From Bacteroides_D sp963546395 (GTDB lineage Bacteria > Bacteroidota > Bacteroidia > Bacteroidales > CAJPTX01): a DNA stretch of 64,000 bases. Positions 32,404 to 44,000 of the stretch are shown here, in pieces; positions within the stretch are counted from its first letter, which is position 1, and each line of letters begins with the position of its first letter. The translations under genes and the position numbers were made by a program. The notes under the pieces are model-generated. The model was not told the origin of the DNA. It made no database searches and saw only the letters and a list, made by a program, of their open reading frames with translations. The stretch spans positions 1-64,000 of the forward strand of contig CAUUMS010000002.1 of NCBI GenBank assembly GCA_963546395.1, written 5' to 3'.

Positions 32404-34089
32404 ATGCAAAAACGTGTTTTATGGGGCGTGCTCCTGCTGGCAGGGCTGGTGGGAACATTCACGGGCTGCCAGTATGCAGAGATTGCCTCGATGGGGCTGG
32501 ATGAGACGCGCCCCGGCCTGGTGGGGCCCATGCTCTGCGATACGCTCTCGGTGTCGGAGATGGCTGAGCGGGTGGGCGAGAGCACCAAGGTGTACTATCG
32601 CAAGGATGACGACGTGGCCTATGTGATCAATTCCGACACGGTGAGGGTTCCAGCTCTCTCGCACATTGCGCTACGTAACACGAAGAGTGGCCAGCGGGTA
32701 TTCACCTTCAATGCGGGTGTGCCGACTAGTTTGCCGGTAGAGTTCACGATGATATTCGTGCGCCCGGGCAATCTGGCAAAGGCGAGGTTCGATGCCAAGC
32801 GGTTCGATCTCGTCATCTCTTGCCCCAATGCCCCCGCTGGCACTAGGTCGATCAGGGGGAGAGTGAGCTTCCGTGGAAGCAGCGCCTCGGTGCCATTCGA
32901 GGTGGGCGTGCGACGGGTTACCACGGTGTCGCTCCTCGAGATCAAGGGCGAGGTGCTGAATCTGCTCCATAAGACCGCAGGGAAGGAGGAGAGGAATCAG
33001 CTCATGTTGGATTTCACCAACCTAGAGGTTGTGGGTGCAACCACCGGAGAAGCGAGGCTTGCGATACATGCCGAGGCTGAAGGGGTGGACATGAAAGAGG
33101 CCATTGGCCAATCGGGCATCGGCGGTGAGCGTCTTGTGGGACAGCAGAGCGGCCTTAGCACCGAGATATTCTCCACCACGGTGCTCGCCGATCAGAGCGT
33201 GCCGGACGTATTCTTCGAGCTCGAGGTGCAGAATGCTCCCTTTGATATGAAGCTTAAGGTGGAGAATCTGAAGGCACTCAACTTCCAGAATAAAGATTTT
33301 CTGCCCGATGGTCGGGAGGTTAGGAATAAGCTCCCGCTGGGTGCTAATGCTCTGGATCTTACGCCTGGGGCCACAGGAAACGTAGTGCCCAAGGGTTCCA
33401 AGTCGAAAGTCTTCAGGCTGGATGCGCAGAACTCCAATATCGGTGAACTGTTTGGGCGTGGAGCCAATCGTTTGAGCTTCGCAGCCATCACTTTTGAGGC
33501 CGATGCCCCATCATCTAATAAAGATGAGGTTCTGCCGCTCGCGGTTGACACGGTGCGGCTCATCAAGCGCTGCGGCATGTCCATTGACGGGTGGGTGAGG
33601 TCGAATCTCATGCGCTCGAGGATGAATGTGGATGCCGACTTCCTCGGTGGCGGGTTTGCCCAGGCCGATGAGAAGGGGGTGCATGCCGAGAAGATGAAGC
33701 TGGAGTTCGTTATCGCCAACCACATTCCGATGGATGTGTACGCCCGCATGACGTTTGAGGATAAGGATGGCAAGCCGCTGTTTACGCTCAACTTCGATCA
33801 GGAGAAGTTGGCCCCTGGCATAGCGCCGAGTGAGAAGATGGGGCTCTTTGTGCCGGCGGCTGAGGTGCGCGATGGCTTTGCGGCAACCGAGCGGACGGCT
33901 TACATTGAGATCCCGCTCACGAGGGAGGAGTACGAGCGCGTGGCGCAGAATGCTAGGTCGCTACGCACCGAGTACCTCTTCCGCACCGCGGGTGCTGCGG
34001 CGGGACAGCGCGTGGCGTTGCGCAAGCAGGATTACCTGCGGGTGAACGTGAGCATGCGGATCGATGGCCGGGTTGACAAACTGAAGTAA
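32404..34089 (+). CDS. Outer-membrane lipoprotein of unknown function
   Basis: 561 residues. A lipoprotein signal is clear: MQKRVLWGVLLLAGLVGTFTGC with Cys22 as the acylation site and no Asp at +2. The mature part is strand-rich and appears to contain two or three similar beta domains; the last (VYARMTFEDKDGKPLFTLNF) resembles surface or LEA-like folds. I do not recognise a named family. It lies 48 bases after ppiD and 16 bases before the DUF5723 protein, so it is probably part of an outer-membrane complex with the two following genes. Confidence 0.75.
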   Translation: MQKRVLWGVLLLAGLVGTFTGCQYAEIASMGLDETRPGLVGPMLCDTLSVSEMAERVGESTKVYYRKDDDVAYVINSDTVRVPALSHIALRNTKSGQRVFTFNAGVPTSLPVEFTMIFVRPGNLAKARFDAKRFDLVISCPNAPAGTRSIRGRVSFRGSSASVPFEVGVRRVTTVSLLEIKGEVLNLLHKTAGKEERNQLMLDFTNLEVVGATTGEARLAIHAEAEGVDMKEAIGQSGIGGERLVGQQSGLSTEIFSTTVLADQSVPDVFFELEVQNAPFDMKLKVENLKALNFQNKDFLPDGREVRNKLPLGANALDLTPGATGNVVPKGSKSKVFRLDAQNSNIGELFGRGANRLSFAAITFEADAPSSNKDEVLPLAVDTVRLIKRCGMSIDGWVRSNLMRSRMNVDADFLGGGFAQADEKGVHAEKMKLEFVIANHIPMDVYARMTFEDKDGKPLFTLNFDQEKLAPGIAPSEKMGLFVPAAEVRDGFAATERTAYIEIPLTREEYERVAQNARSLRTEYLFRTAGAAAGQRVALRKQDYLRVNVSMRIDGRVDKLK

Positions 34090-34105
34090 ACGGAGGAACG
34101 CGAAC

Positions 34106-35524
34106 GTGAAATACCGAATGAGAAAGCTCCTTGGCGGGGCTGCGGTTTTGTTGGCCGGCATGTGCCTCGCACCGATGGGGGCGAGCGCGCAGACAGAGAT
34201 GCTGCTGCCCTACACGCAACCCATCTTTCAGTCGACGTGGGCCAATCCGGCTGTGCGTCCTGAGCACCGATTCAGCTTCAGCATTGCGCCGCTGTCATCG
34301 ATCGAGCTGGGGGTCATCAACGATGCGTTTACCATCGGGGGCATTTCGGCTAAGCAAGGCAGCAAGCTGCTTGCGGATCCCGAGAAGCTGGTGGCTGCTG
34401 TGCGTGAGCACAAGCTGAACCATGGGTATGCCGAATTCCAGGCCGATATCTTCCACTTCCGCATGCTATGGCGGAATTGGAACTTCTGGATTGGGGCGCG
34501 CAACGTGTCGACGCTCTCGCTGACCTACCCGCAGCACTTGGTGGAGCTGACCATGTATGGGAACGCCCACTTCCTCGGGAAGACGATGCAGTTCTCCGAC
34601 TTGGCCGTGAGCTCCACCAACTACACGGAGCTGACGTTGGGGGCATCGAAGATCATGGAGAAGTGGGTGGTGGGCGGACGCCTCAGCCTGCTTGGGGGGA
34701 CGTTCGATGCGCACACTGAGCTGAAGAAGTTTGAGGTGACGGTGCGGGACGATCGGAATCGCCTCTACCATCACCACGTGGTGGCTGATGGGCAGGTGCT
34801 CATGTCGGGCATCCCCCGCAATGCGGATGGGGGGCCTGCCTTCGGGGATTTTGGTAAGGCGCTGGGCAAGTACAACTACTTCAATTTGAGGAACCCGGGG
34901 CTGGCATTGTCGGCAGCCGTGGCCTGGAAGCCCGAGAAGAATACGAACGTGACGTTTGCGTTCAGCGACCTCGGCTTCATCCGCTGGGGCGATGGGCTGA
35001 GCACAATGGATCTCAAGGAGGTGGATTACGACTGGACGCGCATGGGTGATCTGGGGCAGATGCTGATGCGCCGCCGGCTCAAGTGGGACAATGTGCGGAA
35101 GAAGATTGAGGAGATCTTGCAGATTGACTCGGCGAAGCTGCGCAGCGGGAGCGCCTACACGACGTGGCTCTCGCCCAAGTTCCACCTGATGGGTACCTAC
35201 CGTGTAGCTCGGCAGAGCGTGGTGGGGGTATCGCTCTCGGGCATTGTGCACAAAGGGGAGTTCTACCCCTCGGCCACGGTGAGCTTCCAGCAGAGCTACT
35301 CGAACCTGATACATGCGCAGGTGGCCTGGAGCTACAATCAGCGCTCGTGGACGAACGTGGGATTTGGGGTGGTCTTCACGCCGGGGCCGGTGCAGATGTA
35401 TCTGATATCGGACAACATGCTGGGCTTGATTCTGCCAAAGCATATGCGGGCCACGAATATTCGCATGGGGGTCAACTTTGTGCTCGGGCCGCTGTATGAC
35501 AACCATAAACTCACGAACCGCTAG
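34106..35524 (+). CDS. DUF5723-type outer-membrane beta-barrel protein
   Basis: 472 residues from a GTG start supported by GGAGG nine bases upstream; an ATG at 34118 is the alternative. A signal peptide ends at about ASAQ (residue 29). The mature start TQPIFQSTWANPAVRPEHRF has the NPA-type plug motif, and is followed by strand runs with alternating aromatics (FHFRMLWRNWNFWIGARN; YTELTLGASKIMEKWVVGGR). This is the appearance of the DUF5723 family and, more loosely, PorP/SprF and PorV-like barrels. No function is established. Its neighbours suggest a partnership with the PD40/OmpA protein, as PorP with PorE. Confidence 0.7.
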   Translation: MKYRMRKLLGGAAVLLAGMCLAPMGASAQTEMLLPYTQPIFQSTWANPAVRPEHRFSFSIAPLSSIELGVINDAFTIGGISAKQGSKLLADPEKLVAAVREHKLNHGYAEFQADIFHFRMLWRNWNFWIGARNVSTLSLTYPQHLVELTMYGNAHFLGKTMQFSDLAVSSTNYTELTLGASKIMEKWVVGGRLSLLGGTFDAHTELKKFEVTVRDDRNRLYHHHVVADGQVLMSGIPRNADGGPAFGDFGKALGKYNYFNLRNPGLALSAAVAWKPEKNTNVTFAFSDLGFIRWGDGLSTMDLKEVDYDWTRMGDLGQMLMRRRLKWDNVRKKIEEILQIDSAKLRSGSAYTTWLSPKFHLMGTYRVARQSVVGVSLSGIVHKGEFYPSATVSFQQSYSNLIHAQVAWSYNQRSWTNVGFGVVFTPGPVQMYLISDNMLGLILPKHMRATNIRMGVNFVLGPLYDNHKLTNR

Positions 35525-35558
35525 GCCGAGGTTTGTTCACAAGGAATGATATTTCGCT

Positions 35559-37676
35559 ATGAAGTGCAGAAATAGTTTAGCAATGCTGCGGCTGGTTGTT
35601 CTGTTGTCGGTGCTTGCCTTCGGTGTGGGTACGGCGCATGCGCAGCTTTTCTGGCCTGAGAACCTGGGAGACTCGGTGAATACGGAGTACCCTGAGGTAA
35701 ACCCGGTGATGACGAAGGGTGGGGACACGCTTTTCTTCAGCCGTATCAATAGCCCCGACAACCGTTACGGTGCCGAGGATAGCCAGGACATCTGGATGAG
35801 CGTGAAGGGGGCTGATGGAGCCTGGAAGAAGGCTGAGCGGTTGCCCGACGCGGTGAATATTGCCCGCTACAATGCCCTCTACTCGGTGCTGGCGGACGGA
35901 AAATCGTTCCTGATTGCCGGGGTGTTCGATAAGCACGGCAAGATGTGGTTGCGCCGCGGTTTCTCGATCGTCAAGTGCGACCGTGGGAACTGGAGTAAGC
36001 CCGAGCGGGTGCACGTGAAGTGGTTCTACTGGATGAATGAGGGGGATGTGGCGAATGCCTACATGACGCCCGATGGGAAGTACCTCTACATGGCGATGTC
36101 TCGCCGCTATGCGAGCGATCGTTTGGCTATCTACGTGTCGCAACGCCAGAAGGGGAAGGGCTACGTGTTCTCACGCCCTAAGCGGGTGAAGGGGCCCATG
36201 GCCGATTTCTTCTCAGCTGAGACCCCGGTGTACAGCGAGGCGCACGGACGGCTCTACTTCGCTGCCAGGAAGAATGCGGAGGATGTGGGCGATGCCAACA
36301 TTTTCGCCGTATCGAAGTCGGGGCAGAATAATGTGGTGTCTTGGGATAAGCTCGTTCGGCTCTCCGACACGGTGAACACGGCGATGTGGGAGTCCTACTT
36401 TGTGCCGTCGCCGGATGGCACGCGCGCGCTGCTCTGCAGCGACAAGGAGGGCGGTTTCGGTAAGTCGGACATCTACAACGTGATGCTGACGGAGTCCAGG
36501 CCGTGGGTTTACGTGAAGGGGCGCATCCTGGATGCTTTCACCAAGGCCCCGCTGCCGATGAGCGCAGCCCCGGTGCTGCTGGTGAATGGCGAGCAGCATG
36601 ACTCGATGCAAATGCGTAAGGATTCGGCCTACTTTGAGGGTAAGCTCCCGCTGGGTGAGCGTTACGTCTTCACGGCGCAGCGGCCCCATTGTACCTCGGA
36701 CACCCTGGTGGTGGATATGAGCAACGAGCGTCTCTACCACGAGGCGACGGTGGATCTGACGCTGACATCGCTACCCTACGTGCACGTGAAGGGTGTGCTG
36801 ATCAATAGCATTGCGATGGCCCCGATTGAGGCTCGCTACAACCCGACGCTGCTGATTGATGGGCAGCCGGTGGATAGTGCTAAGATTGATCCTAAGACAT
36901 CGGCCTTTAGCGTGAACCTGCCGTTTGGGCGTAAGTACCAGATTGCGGCGAAGGCTGATGAGCACACGAGTCAGCCTGCGGAGCTGGATCTCACTCGCTA
37001 CCATGAGTACACGGAAGTGCCATGCAATGCATTCGCTCGCCTGCTGAATGCGAACATGGTGACGCTGAAGGGTACGGTGATCAATACCAAGACGGGTAAG
37101 CCACTGGAGCCGGGCATCGATGTGAAGATGCGCGTGAATCGGGTGATCTCGGATCTCTTCCGCTACGACAACAAGACGGCTAACTACACGATGATGCTGC
37201 CGGCTGGGGCGGACTACGACCTGATACCGAGCGTGAAGAATTTCTACAACAAGCTTGAGGTGGTGGATCTGCGGAATGCTAAGCCGCGCTCGGTGGTGCA
37301 GCGTAATTTCTTCGTGATGCCGCTGGAGGTGGGACAATCGGTTGACATCGAGAACATCTTCTTCGAGACGGCTAAGAGCACGCTGAAGCCTGAGTCATAC
37401 CGTTCGCTGAATGCTCTTGTAGAGTTCTTCAATGAGTATCCGAACGTGGTGGTAGAAATCGGTGGTCACACCGACAATGTGGGTGGAGCCTCGTACAACA
37501 AGAAGCTGTCTCAAGCTCGTGCGGCCTCGGTGGCTGAGTATATCATCCAGCAGGGGATCAGCAGGGATCGGTTCCGTGCGAAGGGTTACGGTTTCGACAA
37601 GCCTAAGGCGAGCAACAAGACGGCTAAGGGACGTGCCCAGAACCGTCGTGTAGACTTTACCATCCTGGGGATCTAG
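35559..37676 (+). CDS. PD40 repeat / OmpA-like peptidoglycan-binding protein (PorE-like)
   Basis: 705 residues. A signal peptide (LVVLLSVLAFGVGTAHA) is followed by PD40/WD40-like propeller repeats over about 40-310 (GGDTLFFSRINSPDNRYGAE; MTPDGKYLYMAMSRRYASDR; SEAHGRLYFAARKN). Three carboxypeptidase-regulatory-like beta domains follow (VYVKGRILDAFTKAPL; VHVKGVLINSIAM; VTLKGTVINTKTGKPLEPG). The C-terminal OmpA domain (about 590-705) has IFFETAKSTLKPES and GGHTDNVGGASYNKKLSQAR, which bind peptidoglycan. The order propeller, regulatory domain and OmpA is that of T9SS PorE, but the N-terminal TPR of PorE is missing. It may tether the adjacent DUF5723 barrel to the wall. Confidence 0.85.
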   Translation: MKCRNSLAMLRLVVLLSVLAFGVGTAHAQLFWPENLGDSVNTEYPEVNPVMTKGGDTLFFSRINSPDNRYGAEDSQDIWMSVKGADGAWKKAERLPDAVNIARYNALYSVLADGKSFLIAGVFDKHGKMWLRRGFSIVKCDRGNWSKPERVHVKWFYWMNEGDVANAYMTPDGKYLYMAMSRRYASDRLAIYVSQRQKGKGYVFSRPKRVKGPMADFFSAETPVYSEAHGRLYFAARKNAEDVGDANIFAVSKSGQNNVVSWDKLVRLSDTVNTAMWESYFVPSPDGTRALLCSDKEGGFGKSDIYNVMLTESRPWVYVKGRILDAFTKAPLPMSAAPVLLVNGEQHDSMQMRKDSAYFEGKLPLGERYVFTAQRPHCTSDTLVVDMSNERLYHEATVDLTLTSLPYVHVKGVLINSIAMAPIEARYNPTLLIDGQPVDSAKIDPKTSAFSVNLPFGRKYQIAAKADEHTSQPAELDLTRYHEYTEVPCNAFARLLNANMVTLKGTVINTKTGKPLEPGIDVKMRVNRVISDLFRYDNKTANYTMMLPAGADYDLIPSVKNFYNKLEVVDLRNAKPRSVVQRNFFVMPLEVGQSVDIENIFFETAKSTLKPESYRSLNALVEFFNEYPNVVVEIGGHTDNVGGASYNKKLSQARAASVAEYIIQQGISRDRFRAKGYGFDKPKASNKTAKGRAQNRRVDFTILGI

Positions 37677-37702
37677 CCTAGGAGACCCTAAGGGGATAGA
37701 CT

Positions 37703-37743
37703 AGAGGGAGGGGTTGACCACATGGTCAGCCCCTCCCTCTTTT
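37703..37743 (+). terminator. Strong Rho-independent terminator
   Basis: An 18-base-pair stem (37703-37720 with 37723-37740), one G-T wobble, closing on a very short loop, with TTTT at 37740-37743. It ends the ppiD-to-OmpA run. Confidence 0.9.
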
Positions 37744-38059
37744 GCTTCACGCATTACTTTGGCGCCGGATTATTGGTGTGCCAAGGGACGCATCAGGTGT
37801 AGCAGTGCGGATTTGTGTCTGGTCTCGGCTATTGTCTCAAGGGGGAGAAAAGTGCAGGGCTACTGTGCGGCATTCACCCGAGGTGGGGAGTTATGGATGA
37901 TTGGAAATTTTAATATAACTAATGGATTGGCAATCAGGGCAAAGCGGTGATTCCATGCGTGCTGCCATGCGGCATTGGGGCCTGCTTGCCGTGAATTATG
38001 GCTAACTTGCCGTTCGTGCGGATGCGATCAATGAGGGGGTGTTTCAAGGACTATTTACT

Positions 38060-38075
38060 CAACTAATAGTAGTTG
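38060..38075. promoter_or_regulatory. Perfect short palindrome next to the protease start codon
   Basis: CAACTAATAGTAGTTG, a 6-base inverted repeat with a 4-base spacer, ends 1 base before the ATG at 38077. It could be an operator or could pair in RNA across the ribosome binding region. Either reading is inference; a 6-base arm can also occur by chance. Confidence 0.3.
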
Positions 38076-38076
38076 T

Positions 38077-41000
38077 ATGAGAAAGTTCTACGCATTTTTC
38101 CTTGTACTGCTGCTGTGGCTGCCACTGGGGTTGCAGGCGCAGCAGTGGGTGCAACTCGGTACACATCGCTTTGTGCCGGAGCAGAATCTTCGTCGGCCAC
38201 ATCGCGGTGCCCTGGATCTAGGCCAGGCCGTGGGCGGATGCCACAATGTGCTGGTGCAGTTCGAGGCGATTCCCAGCGGGAAGACGATGAGCGCGCTGCA
38301 ACAGCAGGGCCTGAAGCTGGGTGACTACGTGGGCGGAAATGCCTACTTCGCCACGGTGGCAGAGGGGACAGATGTGCAGGCCTACCGCAAGGCGGGCCTT
38401 GTGTCGCTGATTCCCGTGAGGGCTGAGTGGAAGCTATCGCCTCAGCTAGAGGGTGGCCGGGTGCCGAGCCATGCGAAAGTTACTGAGGGCACGGCCCGGG
38501 TGGACATCACATTTGCTAGCAATGTCACGCCACAGGAGGCGCAGAGCGCATTGCAGCGTTTGGGATGCACCGAGGTGAGCGTGTCGGACATCTTTGCCTG
38601 TGCCAGAGTTGTAACGCAGTGCGACCGCCTTGAGGCACTATTGGCTCTGCCGTGGGTGCTGCGCGTGGAACCGATAGAGCCTCCGTATTCCACGAATAAT
38701 TACAGCGGGCGTACGTTGGGGCGCGCAAGCGTGCTGAGCATTCCGACTACTTTGGGCGGCCGTGGATTGCGGGGCCGTGGCAGCCGTGTCGGGGTGTGGG
38801 ATGGGAATGCAGTGACGCATCCCGATTTTGGCGAACGGGTGCATGTGCAAGAGTATGAGTCTTCGGTGGAGGCGGCGGATCATGGCACGCACGTGACGGG
38901 TACCGTCCTTGGGGCTGGTATGCAGGATCCGGACGGGATGGGGATGGCTCCCGAGGCGCATGCCTGGACGTATAATTTTAATCGGGGTCGTAATGGTCTG
39001 AGCGAGCCCGAGGAGATGAAGAATGCAGCTAAGCGGTTCGGCATTACGCTGACGCAGAACTCCTATGGGCTCTATCTGTCGAATGTGTGCGGGCTGTATA
39101 AGGATATCGTCTACTCGCTGGCTGATTTCCAGCGTGACCGTTTGGCCTGCGATGTGCCTACGCTGTCGCATGTGTTCGCCGCAGGGAATGACCAGGCCTC
39201 TTGCCCGAGCGTTGTGACTGAGGAGTATGGGAAGCCCGGCTACGGCACGGTGACGATTCGGGCTAAGAATATGATTTACGTGGCCGCGGTGAATGAGCGG
39301 GGCACCATCACCAATTTCAGCTCTATGGGTCCGCAGGATGATGGTCGCCTGTTCCCCATTGTGTCGGCTAAGGGTGAGAGCGTGTACAGCGTGCGGCCGG
39401 TGAGCGGCTACCAGCGTCTGAGCGGTACGTCGATGGCCTGCCCTACCACGACTGGTCACCTGGCTCTGTTGCAGGAGCGTTATCGCCAGGTCAACTCTGG
39501 GGCAAATGTTCGGAATGACGTGCTGAAGGCGATTGTTGCCAACACGGCCAATGAGGCGGGACGTAAGGGGCCTGACTTCACGTATGGGTATGGCATCCTG
39601 GATGCTGAGAAGGCTGTGCAGGCGATTGAGAATGAGTATTACCTCACGGGAGAGCTAGCTCACGGGGCGAAGGCAACGCATAGTATCCAAGTGCCCGCAT
39701 GGGCGACGGGGCTGAAGGTGATGCTGGTGTGGAATGATCCTCCTATCAGCAAGCCGGTGGAGTGGGGTCAGTCTGTGCTGGTGAACGATTTGGATTTGTC
39801 GGTGAATGCGGGTGGTACGGACTGGGCACCGTGGGTGCTCAATCCTACCAAGGATCACGTGGAAGACCTGCCCGAGCGTAAGGTTGATCGGCTGAACAAC
39901 ATAGAGCAGGTGACGCTGTCGTCCGCAGAGCTCAACGGGGCGCAAAAGGTCGAAGTGAATATTGGGGCGCACCGTGTGGCTAATGGGGCTCAACGCTACG
40001 CGCTGACGTGGTGGTTTGAGCGGGGTGATATGCGCATGCTGTATCCTGCGGCGGGTGAAGTGCTGGAGCCTGAGATGGCGTATGTGGCCCGGCTGGAGAA
40101 CCCGCCGGCGAGCTACGACATAGAGCTGTCGTATGACGGTGGTATGACCTACAAGCGGATAGCGCGCATTGCCTCGGGGGATGCGAACCCGCTGTTCAAG
40201 GTGCCAGCCGATGCACCTGCATGTAGCAAAGCTGTGCTGCGCATTGTGGATGCACAGGGGCATTTTGCGGCTAGCCAGGGCGTATTCACGATAGCTGCAC
40301 AGCCTAAGAATTTGCAGTTGAAGACCGGGAATTGCGGCTACGATGGTTGGTCACTGACCTGGGATGAGGTACCCAGTGCCACGCACGGGTACGAGATTCT
40401 GCTCGGTGATGCAAGCACGGGTATGTGGAAGTCGATAGGGCACACGGATGGGCCCCAGGCAGCTAAGTTTGAGCTCACGGGGGATGAGATTCTGCGGATG
40501 GTGAAGGAGGCGGGTCGCCCGCTCTTTGCTGTGGCCACTCGTACGCCCGAGGGGCAGTGGGGTAAACGTTCCATTGCTCGGATGGCAGACCTCTCGGCTC
40601 AGCTGCATCCAGCACCGGCTGATTTGCCCATTGTGGAGACGTTCATGCGATTGCCCTCCCCTCTTTTCCGCACCAAGTCGGGTAAGAATGTGAAGGTGCA
40701 GTATGTGCCGCAGAAGATAGGGGATGCACCAGAGGGCTCCAACTACCTTGGGCTGGTGATTAAGGATCGGCTGAAGGATTTCGATGAGTCGGACTACTTC
40801 GGCGCAAAGAATGCTGATAACGCAGCCGAGCTATTCATGTGTGAGGTAGACCTCACGGGGCATGGTACCACAGTGCTGCACATTACGGGGGGGCTAATAC
40901 CCAGCAACTCCCGAAAGCCTGAGACGGCACAGATGCGAGTGCTGAGCAATGACAAGCCGTTGAAGAGCCAGTATGGGGGTGAGGTGCAGATGTTCAAGAA

Positions 41001-44000
41001 GGGTGTGGACGACTGGTATTTCACCCTGGAAGAGGGCAAACATACCATTCGGATTCAGTTCGTGGGCAAAGAGGTGAACGATCTGTTTGCAATATCGCGT
41101 ATAGCGATAGAGCCTGTACGAAAGGAGAGGGATGTCATGCTCACGGTGCTTGAGCGTCCAGAGGATGGTAAGAACCTGGGCGTAAGTCCGATAAAGCTGC
41201 GTGTCACCAACAAGAATTTCCAGCCTGTAAAGGGCGTAGAGATCCGGGGCTATGTGAATGGCAAATGGCAGACTGCAGCCAAGGTAGAGGAGCTGGCAGG
41301 GTTTGCTGACACTGAGGTGACTCTGTCGCTGGATTTGAGCACCCGGGCTGCGATTGGGGAGGTGATGAATATCACCGTGAAGGCACAGCTCGATGGGGAT
41401 GTGAATCCGAAGGATAACGAGGTGAGCGGTAAGGTCATCAACATGGGTTCTGTGGTGACGATGCCCCGATCGGTGGTATCGAATGGCTCATTTGGGCAGC
41501 AGGTGATAGACCCCAGAGAGACCATTGAGATCACGAAGCCGGTAATCTTCACGGATGACGGGGGGTATTTTGGAACGCATGCCACTCGTCAGTCAGCAAC
41601 CCTAAAGATGCGGCCCAAGGATCCTACTATGCGGGTGCGGGTGACATTCAAGGAGTTTGTCACCGAGAAGGATGAGGCGGTGCTAGGTGTTTACACGGCC
41701 ACGGTACCCCCGACGTTGCAGTACACCGGGATTCGGGTGCGTGATCTCCTGACGGGAACGATAACGCAGGGGCCTAGAACCTACGTGTCGGAGGCAGAAG
41801 ATGGAGCTATCACCTTCGTATTCGCTTCCCGTCGCTCCTCTGAAAAGGGATGGGTTGCCGAGGTAGATCTGGTACCAGCCCAGAATCCGCTCACGCTGGT
41901 GAGTGCCAAGGCGCAGGCATTAGGCACAGATCCGATGGGTAAGGTGCCTGTCGAGGTTACACTGCGTAACAACTGGCAGCAGCCGCTGAAGAACGTGAGC
42001 GTGGTGGTGTGGGATGGTAAGCGTGAGATATTGACCTGGGAGAGGTTGCAAACGTTGGCACCGGGTGAGAGCACTGTAACGCTCAAGGAGCCGTTTGAAA
42101 TGCCGTTTGCCACGAATGCGGCCTACGAGGTGTATGTAGAGGGCGACGACTCGGATGGATCCGATAATGTGTTGCCACTGCTTGCTGCGTACGACCGGTA
42201 TTGCCAACCCGGGGCAGTGTCTGCAACCAATAAGCTGGCACTGTATTACTTGTCTGTCGCTGGGCAGGAGTTTGAGCCACCGGCACCCACCGGGCGCTTG
42301 CAGTATCTGCGGCCCCCGAAGATTACCCTCTTCAAGAAGGATGGTAAGGTGGATGTGCATGGTGAGCTGGATTACAATGACACCCCAGAGGATGCCACGC
42401 TTAGCATGTGGGTGGACTGGGATGATGATGGTAAGTTCACCGACGCAGAGCGCACGGAAATCGTTATTGCCAAGGGCAAGATGACGTTCCGTGGGCAGCT
42501 GGATGTGCCCGCCACTGCGGTTGCTGGTGAGCGACGTGTGCGGATTTCGCTTACGAAGGCCGCAGAAAGCAAAGAGGGGCCCTGCTTTGACAAGGGTCTC
42601 ACAGTGGGTGCCCTGCTTGACGTGGTATTTGTGGTGAAGGAGGGAACCGACCCGCTGCGTGGCGATCTTCGACTGAAGCGGGTAGATGCTGGTAAGCCGG
42701 GCGTGAAGCTCCCGGCTGATAGGCAGGTTAAAATCGTTGTCGAAAACCGTTCAAACGCCCTGTACGACGGCAAGGTTAAGGTGCGGTTGACGGTGGACAA
42801 TATGCCAGCTCAGGAAGAGGAGATCGCATGCACAATCAAGAAGCAGGATAGCGCAACACTAACCCTTACCAAGAGGGCTGATCTGTCGGCCCAGGGGCAG
42901 CATGTTGTCAAGGTGGAAATCGAGGAGCTACCTGCTGTTGTGAATCCGGAGAATAACGCTGCCGAGGCCCGTGTGTATAACGTGATTCCGCAGGAGGCTG
43001 AGCGGTATGCGCTGCAAATGGCCAGCGATACGAAACGGGGACGTTACATCTCCACGGCGGAAGTGGGGGATGCTATGGCTGTGAAGACGCAGCACTCGAA
43101 TCGCACGATAGAGATGATGGTCAACTTTGATCGTCCGCAGGCGGCGCGATTGATATCTGCCACCGGATTCCACCTCATGAGCTTCTATGGGCAGGGCGGT
43201 CTGCCGGATAATGGGCTCGGGGTGGTGATAGGGCTCAATCACTACGTGGTGACATCGACCCCCGTCATCAAGCCGGGCACATGGCAACACGTGGCAGTTG
43301 TGATCCACGACATCGTGATCGACCGTGTGAATGGCTCGACGTGCTGGGTTGAGATCTTCGTAGACGGCGTTAAGCAGAGCGTGCTGGTGAGCGGTCTTAG
43401 CGCACCCAGTTTCACAGACCTAAAGCTAGCTCCCCGCTTCGACGGGAAGCTGGATGTCCTGCGCACTTGGACAACGCTACGCAGCCAGGACGAACTACAA
43501 GCTAACCGCTACAAATATCTGCGTGAGGCTAGCGGTAAGCTTCCTCAGAACTGTGTGGCTGAATATGCTTTCGATGAGGGGCCGCACAATGCGATGGCCT
43601 ACTCTGGGCCGCACGCTGCCCAGATTCAGGTGGAGGATCCGACGCTGATTGAGAAGGATGACAATACGGGTGTCTGGTACAAGATTGGGGAACTGATATC
43701 ACGGTTTGACTTTGCTGGGCAGGTTCGCCAATTTGACCCAGAGCAGGCAGGAGAGCCGTACAAAATCCTATTCCCTCATGGGACAGATTTGAGTCAGGTG
43801 ACGGGGAACGTGATACCCATATGGCCAGAGACGCAGCTTTCCTACGATGGGAAGCCGATAGCACAGGATACGAAGTACGATTTCTCTGGTGGCAAGACTG
43901 TGACCATCACGGCTGAGCGTAAGGGATTGTACGGGAAGGACTACACCCAGACGGTGCGTGTGGTAGCAGAATTGGATAAGGATAATGCCAACACGCTGCT

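Larger units (their letters stand above)
37677..38076. other. Intergenic region ahead of the giant protease gene
   Basis: About 400 bases. It contains the terminator 37703-37743, the 10-mer CGCCGGATTA at 37763-37772, and a short palindrome at 38060-38075. An AT-rich stretch at 37908-37925 (AAATTTTAATATAACTAA) stands out against the GC-rich background. No exact TAnnTTTG box was found before the protease gene. Confidence 0.5.

Noticed and set aside
34466..35506. 346-codon antisense frame over the DUF5723 gene
   Set aside because: His/Arg-rich shadow typical of antisense frames in GC-rich genes; the sense frame has a signal peptide and barrel strands.
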